Under the pieces are notes generated by a model. The model was not told the origin of the DNA and did no database searches. It was given only the letters and a program-made list of their open reading frames with translations. Below are positions 23,828-37,200 of a stretch of DNA of 64,000 nt, one piece after another. Source of the DNA: Branchiostoma belcheri (lineage: Eukaryota > Chordata > Leptocardii > Amphioxiformes > Branchiostomatidae); the NCBI RefSeq assembly GCF_001625305.1, contig NW_017802580.1, positions 707,327 through 771,326 of the forward strand, given 5' to 3'. How positions within the stretch are numbered: the stretch's first letter is position 1; each line of letters begins with the position of its first letter. Position numbers and translations under genes: made by a program.

Positions 23828-26800
23828 CTAACGCAGGATCGCACAGAGCTTGAACGGCTGCGGGGCCAAGGTCAGTCCAAGGACGCCGTCAGTGGTTGGA
23901 GGAGGAGCGCCCTCTGGCGTCCTGAATGTGAAGGATTGCAGCAGGGTGGAGAAGAACAGGAACAGCTCCATCCTGGCCAGCTGCTCCCCGAGACACACAC
24001 GTCGGCCTGGAAATAATGAATTTCACGACGTAAGACCAGGTCACGTCAAATAAAGTTCATGAGATCATTACTGCAGTTCCAATAATGATATCTAAACCTC
24101 ACCTCCCGAAAATGGCATGAAGGACTCAGGCTTGTTGATAACGTTCCCTTCCGCGTCCAGAAACCTTCCGGGGTCAAACCGGTCCGGATCAGGCCAGTAG
24201 GCGGGGTCCATGTGGAGTGAATACAGGTTTGGTAGTACCTGGATGAAATAAAAAGAGAGAGATTTTTGTTCCGACACCAAGAACGGTTATCATTTAGTGC
24301 CTTTGACCTGAGCAGTCACCTTGGTCCAATAAAGTGACTAAGTGAGATGTGTCAGGTAGCTTCTCAGAGGTTTGACGTCAGCACTGAGTCAAAGGTATCC
24401 AGTAAACAAAGAAATTGTGCTAATAAATGTGAAGTAAATGTCAATATCACGCATTTGCCATAATCCAGTATTTTATATCTATTTTTGTTGCCCAGAAATT
24501 GCATTGGATGAACATATCAGTACTGTATAGTAACGATACCTTGGTGCCCTTAGGGATGTCATATTCCCGTACTTTGACCGTCTCTGTGGTGGCGTGGGGG
24601 ATTGTAAAAGGCCCGACGGGCCGGATCCTCATGACCTCCAGCAGACAGGCGTTCACGTAGGGCAGCTGGGAACGGTGGGACAGGGCGGGCAGACTATCAC
24701 CAACAACGGCATCAAGCTCCTCTTGTACCTGTTTAAGCGAAGTTGTATTAGCGGAAACATCGTGTGACTTTTCTAGAAGTCGCAAGAAGGGGAATGTTAG
24801 GTGGCTAGTGAAGGAATGCAAAGAAAGGGAACTGCTAGTAAAAGGACTGATTTCTGGAAATCTTTGGCAGGGTTTCATGAGTCCGAGATAGACAAACATA
24901 TCCAGCTGTCCAGTACCTTATTCTGGATGTCGGGGTGCAATGTCATGTAGAGCAGACTCCACAGCAGGGTGTTGGTGGTTGTGTCTGTCCCCCCGAGAAA
25001 GAGGTCCGTTGCCATGTACATGACGTTCTCCTCCGTCAGACCCTCCACCTTTCCCTGCTGTTCAACTTCCAGCAGACAGAAGTCCAGGAAGTCTCGCGGG
25101 TTCTCGCGATCCAGGTTCTCGCGATGACTGGTTATCTCGTCCCACACTACTCGGTGAATCTTGGAGTTCTGTTTAAACACTTCCTTGCATGTCCTGTTTA
25201 CTAGAAAAATAAGAACAGAAGGTGAATTGATGGAAACTGCCATTCAACAAATTACTAGTATTTTGTCAGCATTAAAGAAAATACTGATAGTCCGTGTTAA
25301 TGACATTTACACTCCGTCAGAGGATATGTTATTGGATTCAACTTTCTGTCCACGCCAATTAATGCAAATTAATTCCAAATTTACATAATCTATATCTGTC
25401 TACGTTTCTCTTGTTCTCAATTACATATGCAACAAGCTTGAATAGTTCTATCATCTAATGAAACTGATTTATATAATTTCTTCATACATTATGCAAATTA
25501 CATCCACGTTTCTATAATTGCCATCATATCATCATGTCAAGCATCACTTACATATCCTAACAGTCAAGCTACCTACATACCAAAAATGTTGATGATCTGT
25601 CAACCGGTTCTTGAGTTATCCTTTTTTGAATTTTATTAAACAAATGGGCCTGCAGTCCAGAATGAGCTGCTAGGGGTCCAAACTTTCTCTCCCAGCACAA
25701 GCACTATAGTACTACCTACCATCCAAATTTCGAGACCCTTGCATGTCTAGGTCATGAGGTATCAAAACCGGAAATTCTGCTGCAGAACCATAGCAAGCTG
25801 CCAGGGGGCCCAAAATCTAATTATTTTGAGGTCTTATCAACACCTACCCACCTACTAAATATCAAGACAATCCATCAAAGCCTTCTTGAGTTATCGTGTT
25901 AACAAACAAACACACACACACACACACACACACGAACGCCCCTGAAAACATAACATTTTTGGTGAAGGTAATGAACGAATGTAACCGCACTTCATTTTAT
26001 TGTGTAATATATATAAATGATACTCACTTCCAGGGACGAACCGTAAGACAGGGAAGGCGCTGAAGATCTGTCCTGCTCCAATTTCAGCCATGACGCTTGC
26101 GATCGCCTTCCCGAGTTCGCGGAACGTTTCATCCCCGTAGTCGTAGCGCTTTCCGAACGTCATGGAGCAGATGACGTTTGCAACAGCGACGGTTATATCG
26201 TTTGAGACGTCGAATGGCTCTTCCTCGTATTCTGTCATCTGAATTTTCGGACGACATATGTTGTTTTGTGCTTAGCAGGGTCGATGATTTTTTTTTTATT
26301 CTAGACACATCCGTGAATAGTTTTGGCAAGTCAATGAATATTCACCCGACGTTTCGGTGACCCATGTCACCTGCCTCAGGGCAATTCTGACGGATTTACA
26401 TTACACAGCATACTTGCAGGTGACGATGCTAATAGATGCGTTCCCAAACGCAAAGTATTTACATATATGCACATCTATACAGAGAACGATATCTACAATG
26501 CGGTCCCAAACGTTTAGACGTGTTGTATATACATGTAATTGATGACTAAAACAACAATAAACATTTACTTCTTTATAACGTGCTCCAAAACGCCTGCTAG
26601 ATAAAACTATTGGTTGCGTAAAAAGGAGAGAGTCTATCTACGCATATTTCTTTTACCGCACGAAAAAAAAAATGATCAGCTAGGAGAGTGACAAATAGTT
26701 AATGAGCTATCAGCGACAGCAGACTGCACTATCTTACAGGGACCATTACAGTCTACAGACGCACATATAGATAGATACAGAAAGGGAGGAGGGAGGGGGG

Positions 26801-27976
26801 AGGGGGTAAAATTTACGTAAATTTGGTTAAATGAAAAAAAATAGTTTTAAGCAATTAGAGACAAAATGATTTTACACCCTTGCTATATCGTGACCCTCCC
26901 AGTCCACCAGACGCACATGTAGATATTAGAGACAAAGAGGGGAGGTTGCGAAAATGTTTTGATTTGGTCTTACCCTGTTGCGGAGACAGCTCGCCTCCTC
27001 TCGGATTTTCTCCTCGATGCTGCCAGGTCCCACCTTCATGCCCAGGTTCTTTAAGGCGGTGAGTGCGAACCTCTTTCTCTGTTTGAACTCGGTCCCCCAG
27101 CGTGCAGAGCCGATGTCTTGAAGAAAAGAGACTTCTTATTAGCCTCTTATCTTCTAGTTACATTGCAGCTGTTCTGTGGTTTATGTGAGAATCGTGGTCT
27201 ATATGATGTAGCACACAGGTTTGTCAAATACCCCATAGATTGAAGGAGACTTGCAAGAGTACCTTCTCTAATTCTGCTCTAGTGCGGTGAAAAGACTATA
27301 TTTTAAATTTTTTCCATGATCGATATGCCATCGCTGTACTTTCTTGCAAACAGACGACTCTAGCTATGTACTGTCCTCGACTTCCTCGGAAATATTAACT
27401 ATCTTAGTATGCTATTAGTTGAGTATACTAAGTGCTTGAAAGCATGTATATCTGATATGTAGAGCTGTATGTATAGCTGTATATCTGACAAAAAAGAAGG
27501 ACGAGTTACGTATACGTACCCTTTTGGTTACCAAAGACAGCATCGAACATATAATTTGGCGGCCTGGAGGCAAACAGCTCGGACCTGTCCACGAGCGCGT
27601 CCTTGACGGCAGTGTAGCCGTTCAAAACCACCGCATCTTCCATCCCCATTCTGACGGTGAAGACGTCCCCATACTGCCGCCTCCACGCCGTCAGCTTGAG
27701 GTGAGGCGCTCGGCCCAAGGCGAGGAGGTGCCCGAGAACAGGCACACGTCCTGCCGGATAGGGAGGCAGGTTTTCGCTGCGCTTCAATACGAAACACGCC
27801 ATGAAAAAGACCGTAAAAAAGACGAGAAAAGACTGCAGAGTCAGCCCAGAGATGTGTAAAATCTCATAGAGGGACTCAATTATCCACCCGACGATTACGG
27901 CCATGTTTGTAAAGAATGCAGACAACATGCGCAGCTGAAATGCGTTTAGCCTGTGGCCATGACCCGACGCGGTCAT
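23828..27976 (-). CDS. cytochrome P450, CYP2 clan (complete)
   Basis: Haem-thiolate monooxygenase of the endoplasmic reticulum. Seven minus-strand exons, all GT-AG and phase-consistent: 27520-27976, 26974-27116, 26028-26238, 24917-25200, 24540-24728, 24103-24238, 23828-24006; 532 codons plus stop. The N-terminus is long, with hydrophobic stretches at about residues 17-65, before the hinge [19 protein letters not shown]. Exon 2 has the CYP2-typical [20 protein letters not shown], exon 4 the I-helix oxygen-binding motif [12 protein letters not shown], exon 5 the K-helix ExxR (EVMRIRP), exon 6 the meander [10 protein letters not shown], and exons 6-7 the haem loop [17 protein letters not shown] with its cysteine ligand. 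All signatures are intact, so it should be active; substrate unknown. A later start at Met17 is possible. Introns 2-3 hold a Penelope-like end and a family X repeat. Confidence 0.92.
25400..25968 (+). repeat. interspersed repeat family X copy in P450 intron 3
   Basis: Same blocks as 11690-12300 ('tcaaaaccggaaattctgct', 'acctacccacctactaaata') and same end, TTTGGTGAAGGT. An (AC)n tract lies at 25908-25934. Confidence 0.65.
26338..26396 (-). ncRNA. hammerhead-like hairpin of a Penelope-like 3' end
   Basis: Minus strand reads CTGAGGC, a 6-bp hairpin GGTGAC/GTCACC, then CCGAAACGTCGGG. CTGAnGA...GAAAC.GTC is the order of the hammerhead core; the last A of the first box is C here. Flanks ATT.CC and GG...AAT could form stem I with an internal loop. 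Penelope-like elements are known to carry such motifs. Located in intron 2 of the P450. Confidence 0.45.
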
Positions 27977-28109
27977 CCGGTAACTGATTACACCGGGATA
28001 ACCGGGTCAAACTACTTTTATTCCTGTCATTCAATTATGGATGAAGTATATATTTTTTACCCATTTGTGTTTCCTCTCCTTTATCTTCTTATGTCGTTTG
28101 GAAAACGTG

Positions 28110-28330
28110 ATTAAACTTCTACGTTTTTCGGCCGAATGATCTAAAATTCGGTATAAACTTCTAGATAGTGTGGGCCGATACCACCACCCCGACATTCTTT
28201 GTCTTTTTTACATACTAGCCTTTAAAAAGATTATTTCCATTTTCAGAACAAAACTGTACATTTGAGGAGCTAAATGCCTGGTTTTGCACCGTAATTGAAC
28301 ACGTTTCTACCTTCAACAGTTAATTGAGAT
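28110..28330. repeat. interspersed repeat family Y, copy 2
   Basis: See 18110-18420; shares 'aaatgatct[g/a]aaattcggta' and the 'gtgggccratac' block. Confidence 0.5.
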
Positions 28331-29500
28331 ACATTGGCAACAGGATTTTTTGTCTTTATGTATTTTAATAGGCATGTCAAAAATTTCCTGCTCCAGCATT
28401 CGAATGCCAGAGAAAATCAACAATTTGCATGACGTCACTAAAATGATTCTTCGAATGTTTAGTATAAAATTAACTTAAAAAGTACGAAAAGCAGGACGTG
28501 TGACAGGGTGGTCATTAAAAATTACTGTTTAAAGATTTCTAGCACAGTTTTACTTAAAATTTCTAATACTGAAAAGCACTACAACGGGGTTTTGTGTATA
28601 TTTGTTACTAAAAAGCACTGTGAAGGTTTCGAGAATATTTTACTAATAGTAATTTATGTATATAGGGGAAGGCATGGGGTTTTTGAAACAATACAGTGTA
28701 TTACATGATAGAAAAGTTGATATGAAACAGTCCACTTAGGATTAAGAAGGCAGATGGACTGACATATGCTGCATTTGCTTCCGAGCAAATGTCTGCGTTT
28801 CTGTGTACACTGTTTGAAGTCTGTCGTCTGAAATGCAAATAAATGCCTTGTAGCAGACCAGTCTTGCTAATCGTCCCTTAGATCGAGGGGAGTCACAGAA
28901 ATAGACATGGGATATGCCTAATCTCTTCTTCTCTTTCAGTGTGGCGGTAAAAGTGTTTCTCTCCTTGTCCTGTACCCTATCAATGTTTCTCCATGACAAG
29001 AAAGAATTCTTTCCCTCAGGGCTTGCGGCAGCTATTTTATGTCAAGAATGCAGTAGACGTATGGCCCTGCATACTTTACATGGCATATAACCTTTCTGTG
29101 GCCTGGCTTGCCGAAATGTCTAAGTATCAGACTTTGTTATTGGCAGGTAGGGGTGTACCAAATCAAGTTTGGTAGAAGTCACCATCCATTTAGCATGTTT
29201 GCCAGTAAAAATAAAAAATCGTAACATAACTGAACTTTTAATAAGCTATTACCATAACTGTTGTACGCTGACATTTACAAAAAAAAAGATATAGATTTTA
29301 AGCACATTGTATAAACATCACTCTCTCGTTCTTTCTCTATCTCTCTCGCTCGCTTTCTCTCCATCTACAGTACAAAAGCTATGCAATGATTAAGCATCAC
29401 CCACGCATAGAAGATTGGTACAGTCCGAAAATGTTTTGCACGAATACAATTTTTTTTGTAAATCTTTCTTTGTGGTTTGATACGCTATAGTTTTTAAAAA
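28331..29500. other. intergenic, nothing recognised
   Basis: Contains 'gcaaatgtctgcgtttct' after 'atatgctgcatttgct', a block also present near 21295-21335 in variant form; no coding evidence. Confidence 0.4.
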
Positions 29501-29509
29501 TAATCCATG

Positions 29510-29630
29510 ATGGACAGTTTGAAATTATGAGGTTAAACTCATTATCATAATTTATGCACCTCATACGAGATGCCTACAGGCAGCCGTATTGATGACCTTC
29601 GTCCCATATCCAAAGCCGACCCTCCCCGGT
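29510..29630. mobile_element. fragment of the piggyBac-like family at 49.4 kb
   Basis: Shares 'ctcattatcataattta' and 'gatgcctacaggcagcc' with 49584-49640. No terminal repeats remain here. Confidence 0.5.
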
Positions 29631-29734
29631 GTCAAGCCAAATACATGATCCTACCAAATACATGACTCCGGCACTACTTGGGGGTTTCCAATATACCTGA
29701 GACAAGGGGGGGGGGTTGGTGGTGATGTGGGAGA

Positions 29735-29875
29735 CTAAGCCTAACCTAACCCTAATCGTGAGTCTAACAGTAGTCCTGAACAATGATCCCAACTCTAACC
29801 CTAACCCTATCTTTAATACCTACCCCAACCCTTACTCTAATACCAACCCTAACCCCAGCCCTAAACACCTGGCCT
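29735..29875. repeat. degenerate CCCTAA-like tract
   Basis: Repeated ACCCTAACC, CCAACCCT and TAATACC units. Resembles vertebrate-type telomere repeat but is too degenerate to call an interstitial telomere. Confidence 0.6.
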
Positions 29876-30112
29876 CTCACGTATGTGGCAGCTCAAGGAT
29901 TTTGCTCAACACCGGTACATTTGGCTTGTTCTTACAATAGCCAGATTCTGAGACGACCGCCCCCTGTCTGGTCGTTCTTGAATTGCAGAACGCCCTGTCA
30001 ACCAGGAACCCGCGTAAGGCTTTTGTTGTCAAATGAGCCTTAACATTTTTTTTCTTTAAATTATTCATTACACCCTAACACCTTTACAAATTGGGTGTAT
30101 GTGTGTGTGTGG

Positions 30113-30189
30113 NNNNNNNNNNNNNNNNNNNNNNNNNNNNNNNNNNNNNNNNNNNNNNNNNNNNNNNNNNNNNNNNNNNNNNNNNNNNN
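30113..30189. other. assembly gap (77 N)
   Basis: Between a (GT)n tract and a run of G, suggesting a simple repeat defeated assembly. Confidence 1.
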
Positions 30190-30379
30190 GGGGGGGGGGT
30201 CACAATTGTTCAAAAAGTCACGGTGGGGGGTGCTTTCTTCATGCCGTACCCTGGGTACCCTAGGGTCCTATTAAACAGTGCTCCAATTCACACGAGGCAA
30301 AATATATCTGTCGTGCGACATTCAGAGGATGATCGGTAGAATTTTCTTTTTCAACGTACCAAGTAAGGAATTTGTTAAC

Positions 30380-30771
30380 GCCACACAAAGTAAATTCTAT
30401 GGATGACGTATGCGCGCGCATTATTTTTGGCCTGTTCCTAAAAAAAAAAAATCTGCTTCCTGTAACTATGACCAAAGAGTCACGACAGTGCCACAAATCG
30501 TCTGATTGACGTGAAACCCGTAACGCGAAAACAGGACAGGACAACTGTTATTCCACCTGATTTATTGCTGTTTTGATGATGAATAAAAGACTTCTTGCTT
30601 GTTACACTGTGTCACCTCATTCAATTTGTGTCCTAACATTTCTTGTCTCTTAGTATATTTCTAATCTAGGCATAGTGTTTTTTAGGGCCCTTCTTGTTTT
30701 TTTGGGGGGCCTCTCGCATTAGATTAAGGGTCTCCAAAGGACGTCATCCATAAAGTTTACTTGGTGTGGCC
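30380..30771 (-). mobile_element. short TIR element family Z, copy A
   Basis: Ends GCCACACAAAGTAAATTCTA and its counterpart GTTTACTTGGTGTGGCC. The interior is an inverted copy of 32708-33108 (shared 'gacaggacaactgttattcc' against its reverse complement). About 390 bp, no coding capacity. Confidence 0.8.
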
Positions 30772-31233
30772 TAAATGATAATTAGAATCAAGGGCGTTGA
30801 ATCGACCTTTTAGCAACAGCAATATCAACGAAAAAACTCGATAGCCTATCAAACATATATGGTTCATTAGAAAAGACATCACAGGATACCAATGATTTGT
30901 CCTTTTCATCAAAACAAGGTAGGCGCTTTTCAATATTTTTTTTTAGTTCAGGTAAATATCCCTATTTGTGTGTTTAAGACTGGTCACCCGAGGTTAAGGA
31001 TTGTAATGGTACCCCATAAAAAGATCAACGGTTGACACCTTTAGTTCGACACAATGGGGAAGTGTTGACATTACTTGGGTGTTTATGGGTGTACACAATA
31101 CCCGCTCTCGTCAGCGTGTTGACTTAAGCTAGGAAATAAGACTATAAAGATCTTGATCCCAAACTAAGACAAACAACACGGATTTACTGGTTTGCTGAGA
31201 TAACTGCATGCATGAGAATTCAGACAGGCAGAC

Positions 31234-34200
31234 ATGTCGGTGGGATCGGCGGTGCTACATGTAGGTCTCCTCTGCGTGGGTCTGGCAGCGGCCAGCCCGC
31301 TGGTGGGGCGGCTGAACCTGCCGTCCAAACAGCCGCACTGTTACGGGACGGTCATCGCGCCTCGGCTGCTGCTGACGGCTGCGGAATGTGCCTTCAACTC
31401 CGCCACGGGCAGACCCCATTCCAACCTGCAGTTCTCCCTCAGCACTGGGGCCAAAATCAAGGTAGGGCTCACTCTTACCTGCGGTTTTCCCTCAGAACTG
31501 GGGCCAAAATCAAAGTAGGGCTCACTCTTATCTGCAGTTTTCCTTCAGAACTGGGGCCAGCATCAAAGTAGGGCCCATTCCAACCTGCAGTTTTCCCTCA
31601 GCACTGGGGCCAAAATCTGCAAACTTCCTACAGCGTAAGATAGGGCTCACTGTAACCTGCAGTTTTCCTTCAGAACTGGGGCCAAAATCAAGGTAAGGCT
31701 CACTGTAACCTGCAAACTTCCTACAGCGTAAGGTAGGGCCCACTGTAACCTGCAGTTTTCCCTCAGCACTGGGGCCAAAATCGAGGTAGGGCTCACTACA
31801 TGTATAACCTGCAAACTTCCTACTGCATAAGGTAGGGCCCACTGTAACCTGCAGTTTTCCCTCAGCACTGGGGCCAAAATCGAGGTAGGGCTCACTACAT
31901 GTATAACCTGCAAACTTCCTACAGCGTAAGGTAGGGCTCACTGTAACCTGCAGTTTTCCTTCAGAACTGGGGCCAAAATTAAGATAGGGCTCACTGTAAC
32001 CTGCAGTTTTCCTTCAGAACTGGGGCCAAAATCAAGGTAGGGCTCAATGTAATCTGCAAACTTCCTACAGCGTAAGGTAGGGCCCACTGTAACCTGCAGT
32101 TTTCCCTCAGCACTGGGGCCAAAATCAAGGTAAGGCTCACTGTAACTTGCAGTTTTCTCGAAGCACTGGAGCCAGCATCATGGTAGGGTTTTTACTGTAA
32201 CCTGCAGATTTTCCACAGCGTAAGGTAGGACTCGCTCTTACCAAGGTGGTTTTCTTTTTGAACCTCATTACTCTAAATTGCAGTTTTCCGTCAGAACTGG
32301 GGCCAATATCAAGGCTTTATGGTAGGCCCCACTCTAACCTGCTGTTTTTACAACATCAAAAAGTCGGGCTCGTTGCAAGTTTTCCCACATCGTACGGTAG
32401 AGCTTACTCCAATCTACAGTTTTCCAACATCATAAGGTAAGGCTCTCTTCAACCTGCAGGTTTCCTTCAGCATACGGTAGGGCCAACTCTGAGGACTTGA
32501 ATGTGTTTTTATATTGTGATGCTATACTTTATTCCGACATTAAAGGTACAAAGAGTTTGAATTTCCATCGGAAACTGTCGCTTTCATCCGGAAGAACAAT
32601 GCCAAATTGCTTCCGAACTGATTTCGTGAATCCGACCGTTTTTTCAGGAGACGCAAAGGTGAGGTCAGCAATTGGTCAGACGTGCTATCGTCTCTGTTTT
32701 ATGATTAGGCCACACCAAGTAAATTTTATGGATGACGTCCTTTGGAGACCCTAAATCTAATGCGAGAGAGCGAAGAAAAAACAAGAAGGGCCCTAAAAAA
32801 CAAGATGGCTAGATTAGAAATATACTAAGAGACGACAAATGTTAGGACACAAATTGAATGAGGTGACACAGTATAACAAGCAAGAAGTCTTTTATTCATC
32901 ATCAAAACAGCAATAAATCAGGTGGAACAGCAATTGTTGTCCTGTCCTGTTTTCGCGTTACGGGTTTCACGTCAATCTGACGATTTTCGGCACTGTCGTG
33001 ACTCTTAGTCATAGTTACAGGAAGCGGAATTTCTTGTTTTTTTTTCTAGGAACAGGCCAAAATCAATGCGCGCGCGGACGTCATCCATAAAATTTACTTG
33101 GTGTGGCCTTACTGGAGTGCCCGGATATATATGGCCTATTTTATACCTTTTAGAAAGCGAACCATAAACCATAAAACGATTGTATTATATGGCAACAACA
33201 AGTAAATTTTATGGATGACAGCCTCCAAAGACTCCAAATATTAAAAAAGGCGGGCTGAAGAAAACAAGGTTCATACATTTTTTTTAAATTTTTACTCAAT
33301 CATTCTACAAATTGTTTTTGTTCAGTGGGAACACCACATACACACATCCAGCATCACATATCACTGCATCAAAGTAAGAAACAAACCATTAAATCAGAGT
33401 CTTTTGTTGTCTCCTCTCTTCAAAGTTATCTGCCATCCACCTTCCATTATGGCAACTGGCATCTTTGCCCATTTTCGGCATGTTGACCACTCTCAGAAGG
33501 CAACACAATTTCTTTTTTTTTTAATCAGGCGAAAATTAATGCACGCGCTAAAGTCATCCATGGAAATTACTTGTCGTGGCCGAATTATTACCAACACACT
33601 CAGATTAACGGGGGGTGCCCTAATTCCGACCTATGTTCCATTCAAATGCACATACCTTTGGTAATAGTTTATCTGACCAAAACCCCGCGCAACATGAGCT
33701 ATAATATTGACCGATTAAGATCACAACGATTAAACCTGCACAGCTGTTTATTTCACTTGAGTGTAGCGCCTTGCACCGAGGCGTAATGGTTCGCGAAACG
33801 CACGGCAGTAGTTTTTTTTGTCATTTTGCCGGTGGAACGTACTATCGCAACAGGGGTGCCCTAATTCCGACCCAGTGTTTAACACAGGGCGATCTTAGAA
33901 GAGAGCTTAGAAATTATAATACACAAATTCTGACTAAAACAATCTACTTTTCTGTCCCAAACAAGTCCTCTTTTTACGTTTACGCGACTTGCTCCAAAGT
34001 GGCTGTTTGAAAACAAAACCTGCATTTTTGATACGCTCGTCAACCCCCAAACAAGCGTCGAATTGGCACAGTTTTTCACTCGTCTGTTGTCGGAGTGTAC
34101 AAACTAAAACTAACTTTGTGAGATTATCGATATCAACACAAAAACATTGTCCATTCATGTGGTTATTTTTAGGTACGTACTCCCATGCATAACGCCGCAA

Positions 34201-37200
34201 CAAGGATTTTTCAAACTAGTTCGGTATTAGGGATGGGTCGGAATTAGGGCACCCCCCGTTTACCTCTGTGATAATATGTGATGCCGTATTTAAACGAAGC
34301 CAAGTCAAGAAGAAGATTTACTATACATGAGAGTTTCTGCAGCCGTTTGAAGAAATGTTTAGCATTAAACCAACATCGCTGTCATGAATAATTAATCTTA
34401 TGTTTGTTCTTCTATTTTCCCAGATAACAAGAGTCCACATCTTCCCCGGCTGGCTGCGGAACAAGACGCCTTTGCTGAGTTTCGCCACCCTTAGCCTGGC
34501 GTCTCCCCTCCAGGTCCCGGAAACATCACTAATCTGGAGCCCCTTCTCCGTGGAGGAGAGCAATGTAAGCCCTGTCTGTTACTCCGTAGAGCAAAGATTA
34601 ATTTTCAGTCCCGTAACTCCTCATATAACATTAAAGTAAGCCCTGTCTGTTACTCCATAGAGAGGAACAATATAAGTCCTGTAACTCCACAGGGAAGATC
34701 AATGTAAACATTGTAACTCTACTGAGAAGATCAATGTAAGCCCTGTAACTCCACAGGGAAGATCAATGTAAGACCTGTAACTCCCCAGGGAAGATCAATG
34801 GAAACCCTGTAACTCTACAGAGAAGATCAATGTAAACATTGTAACTCTACAGAGAAGATCAATGTAAGCCCTGTAACTCCACAGAGGATTTAAATGTAAG
34901 CCCTGAAAACTCCACAGAGGATTTAAATGTAAGCCCTGAAAACTTCACAGATGATTTAAATGTAAGCCATGTAACTCCACAGAGAAGATCAATGTACATG
35001 TAAGCCCTGTAACTCCACAGAGGATTTAAATGTAAGCCCTGTAACTCCACAGAGAAGATCAATGTAAGCCCTAACTCCACAGAGAAAATCAATGTAAGAC
35101 CTGTAACTCCACAGAGATCAATGTAAGACCTGTAACTCCACAGAGAAGATCAATGTAAGTCCTGTAACGCCACAGAGAAGATCAATGTAAGCCCTGTAAC
35201 GCCACAGAGAAGATCAATGTAAGCCCTGTAACGCCACAGAGAAGATCAATGTAAGCCCTGTAACTCCACAGAGAAGATCAATATAAGCCCTGTAACTCCA
35301 CAGAGAAGATCGATGTACATGTACGCCCTGTAACTCCACAGAGAAGATCAATGTAAGCCCTGTAACTCCACAGAGAAGATCAATGTAAACCCTGTAACTC
35401 CACAGAGAAGATCAATGTACATGTACGCCCTGTAACTCCACAGAGAAGATCAATGTAAGCCCTGTAACTCCACAGAGAAGATCAATGTAAGCCCTGTAAC
35501 TCCACAGAGAAGATCAATGTAAGCCCTGTAACTCCACAGAGAAGATCAATATAAGCCCTGTAACTCCACAGAGAAGATCAATGTACATGTACGCCCTGTA
35601 ACTCCACAGAGGATATAAATGTAAGCCCTGTTAATCCAAAGAGGATTTAAAATTAATGTAAGCCCTGTAACTCCACTAACCATATCAATTCAAGCCCTCT
35701 AACTACACAAGGCAGATCAATATCAACTTTCAAAGACTCTCTGTGAGTGGAAATGGCAGCTATGGACCTATAGACTTGAGTGCAAATGTTTACGATTGTA
35801 ATGTATATTGAGTTGCGACTGTAATGTATATTCTTATTGTGTGTTTTTGCATGTATATTGTGTATTTAATCCCAGAGATACATGAAAAACAGATCAAAAG
35901 ACCTGAGTGTACTCCTCTGGTAAAATGAAATAAATGAAATGAAGTCAGCCCTGTAGCTCCACAGAGTATGTCAATTTAAGCCCTGTAAATTATAACTCTA
36001 CAGAGCAGATAAACATAAACCCTGTATTCTTTGTAGTCTATCAATGTAAGCCATGTGACTCCTAAGAGCAGATAAAGGTAAGCCCTGTATCTCAGTAAAA
36101 GAGATCAATGTAAGCCCTGTGACTCATTAAAGCCTTGTCCCTCACTTAGCTAGCTATCTGGTTATCACATAACTCTGGTTAGCTCTGCTTAAAATGTTGG
36201 CGCACTTTGTTCTAAATATTAATGTGATTACCATACTTGGCGCATAGAACTAGCTTCACAATACCACAACATATAGGCAATCCTCTAATAATCAATTCAC
36301 AGCTGGTTAGCCTCATGTCAAAAAGTGGAGTTCCAAGAGCTTTTCGGAAGAATAAATGTACAGATTCCCGACCCCCTTGGAGCAGATTAATGTAACTCTA
36401 TTTACAATTGCAAGATCTTTGGGTTGAAGTTTGTTTGTTTAACCTTTTATGTTTTGCTAAATAAGTTTGCAATGTCAAGCAACATATTGACAACACAATG
36501 TCGTCCTTTTCCTATGACAATCTGGTTCATTTTTTTAGAAGGCACTTTTTTTTCTGGATTGCAGGTGTCCCTTAAGTATGCCTCTGGGAACATCAGATGC
36601 AGCAGTAAAGACCAGGATGAGAATAACATGGAGTACGCTGCGGACCAGCTGGCAGCTATGTCGTGTCCAGGGTCGCATCAACACCTCAAGATCCGAGGAA
36701 GCCCCGCTTACCAGGTGTGTGCTCTTTTGTTTGTATGTTTGGGTGAATGTTGTGTGTGTTATGTTTTGTTTGTGCGTAAAAAAGGTTTTGTTTGTTTTGC
36801 TCTGTTTGTACATAGTTGTTGTGTTATTTTTTGTTGGCGTGTGTTGTTTTGTTTCTTGGTTTATGTATTACTTTGATCTTGGATAGTTTTTGGTTGTGCG
36901 TATAGTCCTGTTTGTGTACATAATTTTGTTTTCGTGTATTAGCTGTGTCTAATGCATATATTCTAAAACAAGACTAAGGAAACACAAATACAGTTGTTCT
37001 TTAACCAAAGCTATACATAAATTTTGATTCAGAAACGCCGGAAACAACTACTAAAAGAGATAATGATCATCGTAATCATCAGCATAAAAGTTCATCTGAG
37101 TTGGTAAATTAAAGTATGAACAACTTGAACTGTTCTCCAACTCAAAATTTGACTCACCAGAAATTTTCGACTGAATCACTCAGCCTTCCTTAGCTATCTG

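Noticed and set aside
29735-29875. Interstitial telomere (CCCTAA)n
   Set aside because: Units are too variable in length and sequence to count as telomeric repeat.
31528-31941. 137-codon minus-strand open frame
   Set aside because: Produced by the intron 1 minisatellite; repeats of the same peptide follow the unit length.
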